From: an uncultured Christensenella sp.
GTDB lineage: Bacteria; Bacillota; Clostridia; Christensenellales; Borkfalkiaceae
DNA: 50,548 nt
NCBI GenBank assembly: GCA_905203015.1
Contig: CAJKUC010000013.1
Location: 1-50,548 of the forward strand
Direction: 5' to 3'
Each line of letters starts with the position of its first letter. The first letter of the stretch is position 1. Both the position numbers and the translations under genes were made by a program. Shown piece by piece: positions 35,482 through 43,322 of the stretch. Below the pieces are notes generated by a model. It was given only the letters and a program-made list of their open reading frames with translations, ran no database searches and was not told the DNA's origin.

Positions 35482-36432
35482 TCAGATCTGAATTTTTTCG
35501 ATAACGCCTTTAAGCGTATCCGCGCTGAAATGAAGTTTTTCCATTTCGTCTTCGGAAAGTTTCGGGGTGAGCGTGGTGATGATTCCTCTTTTGCCGAGCA
35601 CGCAGGGAACGCTGAGACACACGTCGGAAATTCCGTATTCACCCTGCATCATCGAAGACAGCGCAAGTACGGAATCCACGCCGGAGTACAGCGAGTTTAC
35701 GATATGCGCCACGGAAGCCGCGATACCGTAGAACGTAGCGCCCTTACCTGCGATGATCTTGCCGCCCGATTTTTTCACGTAATCTTCCACGTCTTCTCTC
35801 GAATAAGGCGTGATGGGAAGCACTTTCGTATCCACCATCGCGTCGCCGTATTCTTTCAGAGGAACGCCCGCGATATTCGCCGCCGACCACGCCACAAACG
35901 AAGAATCGCCGTGTTCGCCGAGTACGTACGCGTGCACCTGTTTCTGATTGATGGAATACAATTCGGAAAGACGGGTGCGCAAACGGATCGTATCGAGAAT
36001 CGTACCGGAACCGATCACGCGTCCCTTGGGCAAACCGGAGTATTTTTCAAACACATACGTTAAAATATCCACGGGATTCGCCACCATAAGATAGATGGCG
36101 TCGGGCGCGTATTTCACAATTTCGGGCGCAATCTGTTTGATAATGTTTACGTTCGTCTGTGCAAGATCGATACGCGTCTGCCCCGGTTTTCTCGCCACGC
36201 CGGACGTAATGATAACGATATCCGATCCGGCCGCGTCGGAATAGTCCCCTTCGTACACGTTTGCGGGAGACAGGAAAGGCGTTGCCTGTTTGATATCGAG
36301 CGCTTCGGAAAGGGCTTTCTGCGAATTAACGTCGATCAGAACGATCTCCGAAACGGAACTTCCCGCAACGAGGGTGTAAGCGATCGTCGCGCCCACCGAG
36401 CCGACACCGATAATAGTGACTTTGTTGTTCAT
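35482..36432 (-). CDS. L-lactate/malate dehydrogenase family enzyme
   Basis: 316 residues from ATG 36432 with an AGAGG site. The NAD motif is GVGSVGA (9-15). Catalytic residues by alignment to LDH numbering are Arg87 (Arg109), Asp147 (Asp168), Arg150 (Arg171) and His174 in GEHGDS (His195). GATFYGIA (231-238) has Thr233 at the LDH-typical position 246. However, the substrate-specificity position 102 is Arg81 (ARKPGQTR), as in malate dehydrogenases, where LDHs usually have Gln. Homology alone suggests LDH; the Arg and the neighbouring fumarase and fumarate reductase suggest oxaloacetate/malate. I leave the gene symbol blank. Confidence 0.85.
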   Translation of the reverse strand: MNNKVTIIGVGSVGATIAYTLVAGSSVSEIVLIDVNSQKALSEALDIKQATPFLSPANVYEGDYSDAAGSDIVIITSGVARKPGQTRIDLAQTNVNIIKQIAPEIVKYAPDAIYLMVANPVDILTYVFEKYSGLPKGRVIGSGTILDTIRLRTRLSELYSINQKQVHAYVLGEHGDSSFVAWSAANIAGVPLKEYGDAMVDTKVLPITPYSREDVEDYVKKSGGKIIAGKGATFYGIAASVAHIVNSLYSGVDSVLALSSMMQGEYGISDVCLSVPCVLGKRGIITTLTPKLSEDEMEKLHFSADTLKGVIEKIQI

Positions 36433-36561
36433 TTGAATTACCTCTTTTTTTTCGTGTTTACGCGCCTTTTCCGCGCTCCTCGGCGTTATATAAGCGTCTC
36501 TCGCCGCGCTTCCTTTTTGCACGGAAAGAAGACGCCCTGTCGCCGAACTTTCAGCACTACC

Positions 36562-36590
36562 ATTATATCACGAATTTCCGATAAACGCAA
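36562..36590 (-). promoter_or_regulatory. Promoter of the dehydrogenase-fumC-Hdr-Flx-Frd operon
   Basis: On the minus strand TTGCGT (36590-36585), a 17-bp spacer and an extended -10 TGATATAAT (TATAAT at 36567-36562) form a good housekeeping promoter. Transcription should start near 36555, giving a leader of about 120 nt. I saw no convincing Rex or other redox operator. Confidence 0.8.
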
Positions 36591-36704
36591 GAGATCGGAA
36601 ATTTTTTCGGACGATTTCTTTTTCCTGTTCCGTTTCTTCTTTTCGATATTCGTTTTTCGTCAATTTGTGACATTTTTTGATAGAAACAAACTTATTTGAT
36701 TTTA

Positions 36705-36737
36705 TAAAAAAACCTTCTTCCGAACGTCGGAAAAAGG
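36705..36737 (-). terminator. Rho-independent terminator of the 65-residue protein gene
   Basis: Minus-strand hairpin: an 11-bp stem (36737-36727 with 36723-36713, one mismatch) with a 3-nt loop, followed by a run of T residues at 36712-36705. Confidence 0.8.
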
Positions 36738-36883
36738 CATTTTTCTCGCTTTACATTGCCGCAAGCCGTTAAAACGGCGACTTTTTCTTTCGTTCCGATA
36801 TTTTTTTGCCGCGCTTCTGCTCGGTATTCTCAGAAAAAAATGTGATTTTCTTTCATTTTTCTCCACCCGAACGATTTTTTCCA

Positions 36884-37081
36884 TTACGCTTTCAGAACGG
36901 CAACGCGCACCTTGCCTTTTTTGTTGCTTTCTCTTCTTTTCGCTTTCGCGCAAGGGTATTCCTCGTCCTTTTTGCAAAGAGAGCAATAAGAATACGATCC
37001 GCATTTATCTTCGCCCGTTTTCATGCTCTCGTTCCATTTGATCACGTCTAATTTCTGTTGTTCGTTTTTGTAACTGTACAT
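36884..37081 (-). CDS. Small cysteine-containing protein, unknown function
   Basis: 65 residues with a strong AAAGGAG site 8 nt before ATG 37081 and its own terminator 150 nt downstream, so it is a real gene. Four cysteines (27, 33, 36 and 44) in CGSYSYCSLCKKDEEYPC could bind a metal such as zinc. The tail is rich in Lys and Arg. No signal peptide or membrane segment. I do not recognise the family. A TATAAA box precedes the binding site, and a CGGCA/TGCCG inverted repeat lies about 30 nt further upstream, so promoter control is plausible. Confidence 0.72.
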   Translation of the reverse strand: MYSYKNEQQKLDVIKWNESMKTGEDKCGSYSYCSLCKKDEEYPCAKAKRRESNKKGKVRVAVLKA

Positions 37082-37172
37082 AATCCGTTCTCCTTTTCTT
37101 TATAATTTATCATGTTCCGGCAAAACAAATGCCGTCAATCATTATTATACATATGCCGCAGAGAATATTCAA

Positions 37173-37231
37173 CCGTTTTCCGCGTCGAAAAAACAGGAAT
37201 TTCAGAGAATTTCAGGAAAATGCGGAAACGG
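37173..37231 (-). other. Long hairpin after the PfkB-family gene
   Basis: CCGTTTTCCGC (37173-37183) pairs, with one bulge, with GCGGAAACGG (37222-37231) around a 38-nt loop, starting right after the stop codon. Only a weak T-rich tail follows on the minus strand. It may be a 3'-end structure; a terminator role is uncertain. Confidence 0.35.
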
Positions 37232-37232
37232 C

Positions 37233-38156
37233 TCAGAGGCGAACCGTTTCCAGCGAATCGTAAATTTTTCCGTACGTTTCTTTTGTGAACGACGAGCCGC
37301 CTTTTTCGGTAACCGCCGCCGTTCCCGCCGCCACGGCACAACGAAGTATTTCGGAAAGATCCTTGTTTTTCGTCATGGCGATCGTCGCCGCCGCCACCAT
37401 CGCATCGCCCGCACCAACGGTGCTTTCCACTTCCACGCGTGCGCTTTTACAATAATACGCCTCTTCCGCGCTTACCAGCATCGCCCCTTCGCCTCCCAGC
37501 GACAAAAGCACGCGCTTCGAGCCCATCTTCACCAGTTCTCTCGCGCCTTCCAGTTGTTCTTCCCGCGTGGAAAATTCTTTGCCGAACGTCTGCGAAAGTT
37601 CGTCGAGATTCGGCTTGATCAGATCGACGCCGACGGAAAGAGCGGCTTTCAGCCTATCCCCGTACGTATCCGCCACTACGAACTGCGATTTTTTCGCAGC
37701 CTCCGTAAGTTCCCCGTAATAGGTTGCGGGCGTTCCTTTCGGCGCGCCGCCCGAAATCACCGTGGCTTCGCACTTTGCCGCCTGCGCGCGCACCATATCC
37801 AGCAGATCGGAAAGTTTCTCTCCCGTAACGGCTCTGCCTTCTTCGTTCACTTCGGTGAGTACGCCGCCTTTATCGATAAATTTATAGTTCTCGCGCACGC
37901 GCCCGGGATTCCATATAAAGCAGAAAGGAATTCCTTCTTTATCCAGTGCCTTTTCAAATAAAGAGCCGTTTTCGTTATACATAAAGCCCGTAACGAACGC
38001 CTTTTCGCCGAGCCGCGCGATCCCCACCGCAACATTGTTCGCCTTTCCCGCATAGGTGACGGTCTTTTCGCCCGCCACGTTCGTTTTGCCGAGTCTGAAT
38101 TTATCGAGCCGTGCCGTCACGTCGATGCACGGGCTCATGCCCACCGTTAAAATCAT
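37233..38156 (-). CDS. PfkB-family sugar-phosphate kinase, 1-phosphofructokinase-like
   Basis: 307 residues of the ribokinase/PfkB superfamily. The C-terminal signature STVGAGDAMVA contains the catalytic base Asp251, and KPNLDEL (181-187) is typical of 1-phosphofructokinase and tagatose-6-phosphate kinase. The N-terminal substrate loop reads YAGKANNVA in place of the usual GGKGxNVA, a small deviation. It would phosphorylate a ketohexose phosphate to the bisphosphate. No fructose PTS genes are nearby. It follows pfkA across a terminator, so it probably has its own promoter, although none stands out. The start has the site GAGGAAG. Confidence 0.82.
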   Translation of the reverse strand: MILTVGMSPCIDVTARLDKFRLGKTNVAGEKTVTYAGKANNVAVGIARLGEKAFVTGFMYNENGSLFEKALDKEGIPFCFIWNPGRVRENYKFIDKGGVLTEVNEEGRAVTGEKLSDLLDMVRAQAAKCEATVISGGAPKGTPATYYGELTEAAKKSQFVVADTYGDRLKAALSVGVDLIKPNLDELSQTFGKEFSTREEQLEGARELVKMGSKRVLLSLGGEGAMLVSAEEAYYCKSARVEVESTVGAGDAMVAAATIAMTKNKDLSEILRCAVAAGTAAVTEKGGSSFTKETYGKIYDSLETVRL

Positions 38157-38250
38157 TTTCTCACTTCCTCTTTCCTTTTGTAGCGTTCTCCGTTTTTATC
38201 GCGGCAAAATTTCCCCGTGTTTTCCCGGGAAAAACAGCCCGCAGACATAG

Positions 38251-38289
38251 AAAAACCGCCGCTTTTCGGAAAAGCCGAAAAACGGACGG
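38251..38289 (-). terminator. Rho-independent terminator of pfkA
   Basis: Minus-strand hairpin formed by 38289-38275 and 38269-38256 (CCG-rich arms ending in CGG, a few mismatches), followed by TTTTT at 38255-38251. It lies 12 nt after the pfkA stop. Confidence 0.75.
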
Positions 38290-38300
38290 CTGTAATTTCG

Positions 38301-39263
38301 TTACATCGAAATCATCTGCAACGTTTCATATAATTCGTAATTGAATTGTTTCTTCATCGACACCGCTTCGATGATATCCATATCGATGATCTCGTTCTTA
38401 TGGATGCCGACAACGCGGTTTCCGATGCCCTCGCAGAGCAGACGAACCGCCTTATTGCCGAACTGCGCCGCCAACATTCTGTCCGCCATGGAAGGCGAGC
38501 CGCCGCGCTGCACGTGCCCGATACAGGTGGGACGAACGGAATACGACGTTACTTCCTGCAACTGTTTGGCAAACTGATCGGCAGACATAACGCCTTCCGC
38601 CACAACGATGATATTGGAGTGTTTGCCGCTGGAACGGGAACGATTGATTTTCATCACCACGTCGTCCATATCGAAATTCACTTCGGGTACGATAATGATT
38701 TCCGCCCCGGAAGCGATTCCGCTGTATAACGCGATATCTCCGCAATGCCGCCCCATCACTTCCACAACGGAAATTCTTTCGTGCGACGTCATCGTATCGC
38801 GGAGTTTATTGATAATATCGAGGCAGGTGTTCACCGCCGTATCGAATCCGAGCGTATAATCGGTGTATTGCAGATCGTTGTCGATCGTGCCGGGAATACC
38901 GATCGTGGGCACGCCGTAATCTTCGCTGAGGACCTTCGCGCCGCGGAAAGATCCGTCGCCGCCAATCACCACAAGTCCGTCGATGCCGTGTTTTTCAAGA
39001 GTCTGCACCGCCTGCTTCTGCCCCTCTTTCGTAAGCATTTCCAGGCATCTCGCCGTACGAAGTTTCGTACCGCCGCGCTGCACGATATCGGAAACGCTGC
39101 GCATTTCCATGGGGATCACTTCATCCTCGATCAGCCCCGCGTAACCTCTTTCGATGCCGCATACTTCCATACCGTAGTAAATCGCCGTGCGCACCACCGC
39201 GCGGATCGCCGCGTTCATACCGGGCGCGTCGCCGCCGCTCGTCAATAATCCTATACGTTTCAT
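38301..39263 (-). CDS. pfkA: ATP-dependent 6-phosphofructokinase
   Basis: 320 residues from ATG 39263; a TTG two codons upstream is closer to the GGGAGG site (5 nt against 12) and could be the real start. Signatures of the bacterial tetrameric enzyme are SGGDAPGMNAAIR, GGDGSFRGA, PGTIDND, MGRHCGD and GHVQRGG. The Gly in GGDG rather than Asp indicates ATP rather than pyrophosphate as donor. It commits fructose 6-phosphate to glycolysis. It follows dnaE across 245 nt that contain a promoter. The neighbourhood dnaE-pfkA is common in Clostridia, but pyk, often next, is absent. Confidence 0.95.
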   Translation of the reverse strand: MKRIGLLTSGGDAPGMNAAIRAVVRTAIYYGMEVCGIERGYAGLIEDEVIPMEMRSVSDIVQRGGTKLRTARCLEMLTKEGQKQAVQTLEKHGIDGLVVIGGDGSFRGAKVLSEDYGVPTIGIPGTIDNDLQYTDYTLGFDTAVNTCLDIINKLRDTMTSHERISVVEVMGRHCGDIALYSGIASGAEIIIVPEVNFDMDDVVMKINRSRSSGKHSNIIVVAEGVMSADQFAKQLQEVTSYSVRPTCIGHVQRGGSPSMADRMLAAQFGNKAVRLLCEGIGNRVVGIHKNEIIDMDIIEAVSMKKQFNYELYETLQMISM

Positions 39264-39400
39264 TTTCAAAAACTGCCTCCCGTAAAATGACTTTGGTCAT
39301 CTTTCCCTTATAGCATTCGCCGAAAATAATCCGCATTGCGCACACGTTTTCCCGCGTTATTCAAGCGTTATTTCCCCGCTCCGCCCTCTCATTCCGTTAT

Positions 39401-39428
39401 ATTATATCAAATCGGACAAAAAAAACAA
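39401..39428 (-). promoter_or_regulatory. Promoter of pfkA
   Basis: Minus strand: TTGTTT (39428-39423), 16-bp spacer and extended -10 TGATATAAT (TATAAT at 39406-39401). The predicted leader is about 130 nt. Confidence 0.65.
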
Positions 39429-39508
39429 ACTCTTTTTCGCCCTTTTTTGAAAAAATTTTCTGAAAATCGGCGTTTTATCAAACGCGTCGTTTCGTTTCCG
39501 ATTGTCTT

Positions 39509-42500
39509 TTACAGTAATTTGATTTTATCTTCCGAAAGGCAGGCGGAAAGTTCGGCGTACAAAGCGCGGGAAATCGACACTTTCTGCGAACACATGTATT
39601 TCGCGCGTTTGATTTTATCCACGAAAATCACGGACGTGTTTCCCTGATAAAATGCCAGCGTATCGGTAAGTTCGCCGAGATCTCTTTCGTCGAGCCCCGT
39701 GATATTCAGCCACAATGTTTTTTCGGAATCGTCTTTTTCTTCGGCATATGCGCCGCCTTGCACGGCGTTCCCCGTGCCGCCGCCCGCGCCGCCTGCCGTA
39801 TTGTTTCCGCCGTTGTTTCCCGAAACGGAATTTGCCGCGCTTGGGCTCTTTTCTTCGGTCGGTGTAAATTCGTTCATTCTGTCCACGATGATGACGGGCG
39901 GCTTTTCGTCGGAAATATCGATCTTTCCCGATAACGTCACCACGCGGTCTTCGGCAAGAAAACTCTTGATTTTATCGTACACTTTCGGAAAGCATACGCA
40001 TTCCACCGTGCCGTACAGATCTTCCACGGTAACGAACGCCATGAAAAGCCCGCTTTTCGTCTGCAATTTTTTATAAGCGGAAATCATGCCGCCCATCGTC
40101 GCGCTTTGCCCCGAGGCGATTTCCGTATATTTCCGCTCGCCCGTATCTTCGTCTTCTTCATACTGCATCATCGAGCAGTTGAACGTCTTGTCTTTGAAAT
40201 ACGGCGCGAATTTCTCGAAAGGATGCCCGCTGACGTATACGCCGAGCACGGATTTTTCGAGCGACAATTTTTCCGTCTGATCGTATTCCGGAATATCCGG
40301 ATAATCGATCGTGATTTTTTCTTCCTCGATGATGTTTCCGAAGAGCGAAATCTGCGCGCCCGATTTCTGCTTGTCCATCGCCGTTACGCGCGAAAGCACG
40401 TCTTCGTACACCGCCGCAAACACCGCGCGGGGATGATTGAAGCAATCGAACGCGCCCGCGTAGATCAGGCTTTCCACGATCCGCTTATTGATATATTTCG
40501 CGCAGCGTACGGCAAAATCGGCAAAATCGTCGAATTGCCCGTGTTCGTTGCGCTCGTTAATCACCGCTTCGATCGCTTCAATGCCGATACCGCGAAGCGC
40601 GCCGAGCCCGATTCTGAGTCCGTCGCCCTCTACGGCGAATATCGTACGGGAACGATTGATATCCGGCTGTAATACGGCGATACCGCGTTCTTTCATATAC
40701 GCGATGTATTTGGATATTTCTTCAATCTTATCCAGACGGTCGTTCAGAATACCCGCAAGGAATTCTTTCGGATAAAAATATTTGAGATACGCCGTGCGGT
40801 ATGCCACCACGGCATACGCCGCCGCGTGCGACTTATTGAACGCATACGAAGCGAAACTTTCCATATCCGCGAAAATCTTCGCCGCCACTTCCGCGGGGAT
40901 TCCCTTGGATACGCAGCCCGTGATGTTGCCGCCCTTCTCGATGTCGCCGTAGATGAATTTATCTTTCTGCGCCATCAGTTCGTCCAGATGTTTTTTCGCC
41001 ATGGCGCGGCGCACAAGATCGGCTTGTCCCAGCGAATACCCCGCAAGGTGCTGGAAAATCTGCATCACCTGTTCCTGATACACGATAACGCCATAGGAAT
41101 TTTTCAGAATCGGTTCGAGATAAGGCGTATCGTACACGATCCCCTCGGGATGGTGCTTGTTCTGAATATACTTCGGAATGAAATCCATAGGACCCGGGCG
41201 ATACAGCGAGATGCCGGCGATCAGATCTTCGAGGCAGTTCGGCTGCAAATCTTTCATAAATTTTTTCATGCCGCCTTGTTCGAGTTGGAACACGGCGTCG
41301 GTATCGCCCGAGGAAATCAGTTGATACGCTTCGGGAACGTCGTAACCTATTTCGTGGAAGTCGATATCGATCCCGTAATTTTCCTTGATATATTGCAGCG
41401 TATTCTGCATATCGGTAAGCGTGGTGAGCGCGAGAAAGTCCATTTTCAGCATGCCCACCGCTTCCACTTCTTTCATATCGAACTGCGTAACGATATCGTC
41501 GCCGTTCCGCGCAAGAGGCACGTTATCCGAAAGCACTTTACGGCAGATCACCACGCCCGCGGCGTGTTCTGAAGTGTTCTTCGGCGTACCCTCCAGTTTC
41601 AGCCCCATATCGATCACGCGGTGCAGATCTTCGTTGTTTTCGTACACTTCGATGAATTCCGTGTTCCGCTTCGATTTCTGATCGGCGAGTTTCTTTTCGA
41701 GATCCTTCCGATCCTCCGCGGAAAGATCGGGATTCTGCAATTTCTTCTCTATCCCCGCTATTTTCAGCCCGAGCAGTTCTTTGATCGTGGACTTTCCGTC
41801 CATCAGTTTCGCCACTTTATCCGTTTCGGAATACGGAATCCCCATCACGCGCCCTACGTCCTTGATTACGGCGCGGGAAGCCAGCGTACCGAACGTAACG
41901 ATCTGCGCCACGTTCGTTGGCTTGTATTTCTGCCGCACGTATTCGATCGTTTCGTAGCGACGTTTCGTGCAGAAGTCCACGTCGAAATCGGGCATGGATA
42001 CACGATCGGGGTTTAAAAATCGCTCGAAAATCAGATCGTAGCGGAGCGGATCCACGTCGGTGATACCGATCGAATACGCCACGATACTGCCGACGCCCGA
42101 GCCTCGTCCGGGGCCGACGGGTATCCCGTGCAGACGCGACCAGTTGATATAGTCCCACACGATCAGGAAGTAATCGGCAAAACCCATTTTGATGATGATG
42201 CCCAGTTCGTATTCCGCACGCTGCCGAATTTCGGGCGTGATTTCCTTATAACGCTTCGGAAGCCCCTCCCAGGTGAGGCGGGTGAGGTAATCGGGCGGCG
42301 TGGAGCCGTCGTCGGGCGTATAAAGCGGAATCAGCGAGGTATCGCGGATAGGATTGCCCTTTTTATCCAGATCGAATACGGGTTCTTCGATTTTATTCGC
42401 TATGGCGCGGGTATTCGTGATCGCCTCCGGCACTTCGGCAAACAACTCCGCCATTTCGTCTCCCGATTTCATATAAAATTCATGCGAGCCGAATTTCATT

Positions 42501-43192
42501 CTCTTCGGATCGGCAAGCGTTTTCTTCGTCTGTATGCAAAGCAGAATATCCTGCGCTTCCCAATCCTCTTTATTGATATAGTGCACGTCGTTCGTCGCCA
42601 CCATCTGAATATTCAGTTCCCGCGCAATCTGTATCAGTTGCGGAAGCACCTGCCTGTCCTCGGGCAGATCGTGATCCTGCAATTCGATATAAAAATCCTC
42701 GCCGAAAACGTCCTGCATTTCTTTTGCAAACGCCTTTGCGCCCTCGTAATCGCCCTCCATCAGAAGGCGCGGAATACGCCCCGCGAGGCAGGCGGAAAGG
42801 CAGATTACGCCTTCGTGATGTTCTTTGATCGATTTGTAATCGGTGCGCGGCTTGCCGTAAAACCCGTCGATATACGACATGGAATCGAGTTTCACGATAT
42901 TTTTATAGCCCGTCTTGTTTTTCGCCAGCAGAACGATATGCTCCGTCTTCGTACCGAAACGATGATCGTACATATCGTCGGTAACGTACAGTTCGCAACC
43001 GATAATATAGTGCAATCCGCGTTTTACGCATTCCTCCGCAAAATACAAACTGGCGTACATATTGCCGTGATCGGTCACCGCGCAGGTGTCTATGCCGTTT
43101 TTCACCATGTGATCCACAAGGTCTTCCACCTTCGCCGCGCCGTCAAGCAGACTGTACTCCGTATGCAAATGTAAATGTACGAAATCCGTCAT
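39509..43192 (-). CDS. dnaE: DNA polymerase III subunit alpha, DnaE type
   Basis: 1227 residues. The N-terminal PHP domain starts FVHLHLHTEYSLLDG; the catalytic core has GPGRGSGVGS and PDFDVDFC with the catalytic aspartates; then come helix-hairpin-helix and OB-fold regions. There is no inserted 3'-5' exonuclease, as in DnaE rather than PolC. A low-complexity linker of about 37 residues rich in Gly, Asn and Ala (1116-1152) separates the OB fold from the C-terminal domain. It is the replicative or gap-filling polymerase of the cytoplasm. The start has the site AGAGGA. A PolC gene would be expected elsewhere in a Clostridia genome. Confidence 0.96.
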   Translation of the reverse strand: MTDFVHLHLHTEYSLLDGAAKVEDLVDHMVKNGIDTCAVTDHGNMYASLYFAEECVKRGLHYIIGCELYVTDDMYDHRFGTKTEHIVLLAKNKTGYKNIVKLDSMSYIDGFYGKPRTDYKSIKEHHEGVICLSACLAGRIPRLLMEGDYEGAKAFAKEMQDVFGEDFYIELQDHDLPEDRQVLPQLIQIARELNIQMVATNDVHYINKEDWEAQDILLCIQTKKTLADPKRMKFGSHEFYMKSGDEMAELFAEVPEAITNTRAIANKIEEPVFDLDKKGNPIRDTSLIPLYTPDDGSTPPDYLTRLTWEGLPKRYKEITPEIRQRAEYELGIIIKMGFADYFLIVWDYINWSRLHGIPVGPGRGSGVGSIVAYSIGITDVDPLRYDLIFERFLNPDRVSMPDFDVDFCTKRRYETIEYVRQKYKPTNVAQIVTFGTLASRAVIKDVGRVMGIPYSETDKVAKLMDGKSTIKELLGLKIAGIEKKLQNPDLSAEDRKDLEKKLADQKSKRNTEFIEVYENNEDLHRVIDMGLKLEGTPKNTSEHAAGVVICRKVLSDNVPLARNGDDIVTQFDMKEVEAVGMLKMDFLALTTLTDMQNTLQYIKENYGIDIDFHEIGYDVPEAYQLISSGDTDAVFQLEQGGMKKFMKDLQPNCLEDLIAGISLYRPGPMDFIPKYIQNKHHPEGIVYDTPYLEPILKNSYGVIVYQEQVMQIFQHLAGYSLGQADLVRRAMAKKHLDELMAQKDKFIYGDIEKGGNITGCVSKGIPAEVAAKIFADMESFASYAFNKSHAAAYAVVAYRTAYLKYFYPKEFLAGILNDRLDKIEEISKYIAYMKERGIAVLQPDINRSRTIFAVEGDGLRIGLGALRGIGIEAIEAVINERNEHGQFDDFADFAVRCAKYINKRIVESLIYAGAFDCFNHPRAVFAAVYEDVLSRVTAMDKQKSGAQISLFGNIIEEEKITIDYPDIPEYDQTEKLSLEKSVLGVYVSGHPFEKFAPYFKDKTFNCSMMQYEEDEDTGERKYTEIASGQSATMGGMISAYKKLQTKSGLFMAFVTVEDLYGTVECVCFPKVYDKIKSFLAEDRVVTLSGKIDISDEKPPVIIVDRMNEFTPTEEKSPSAANSVSGNNGGNNTAGGAGGGTGNAVQGGAYAEEKDDSEKTLWLNITGLDERDLGELTDTLAFYQGNTSVIFVDKIKRAKYMCSQKVSISRALYAELSACLSEDKIKLL

Positions 43193-43322
43193 TTTTTATC
43201 CTCTCGTTCTCTTCGTCTTTTTGTTTTTCGGTTATCTTTCTTTACCGATACTTTGGCGCTTTGTTTTTGCGCCTGCCGGGCACCGCGCAATTTTCGCGCG
43301 TCGTTTTGATAATGCAGCGGTT

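Larger units (their letters stand above)
36433..36883. other. 451-bp intergenic region
   Basis: It contains the promoter of the downstream 12-gene operon (36562-36590), its roughly 120-nt 5' leader, and the terminator of the small protein gene (36705-36737). The leader has GC-rich self-complementary stretches but no riboswitch I recognise. A 100-codon minus-strand frame at 36702-37004 reads through the terminator and is not considered a gene. Confidence 0.7.

Noticed and set aside
36702..37004. 100-codon minus-strand frame
   Set aside because: It runs through a rho-independent terminator and overlaps the better-supported 65-residue gene; composition is Lys/Arg-rich noise.
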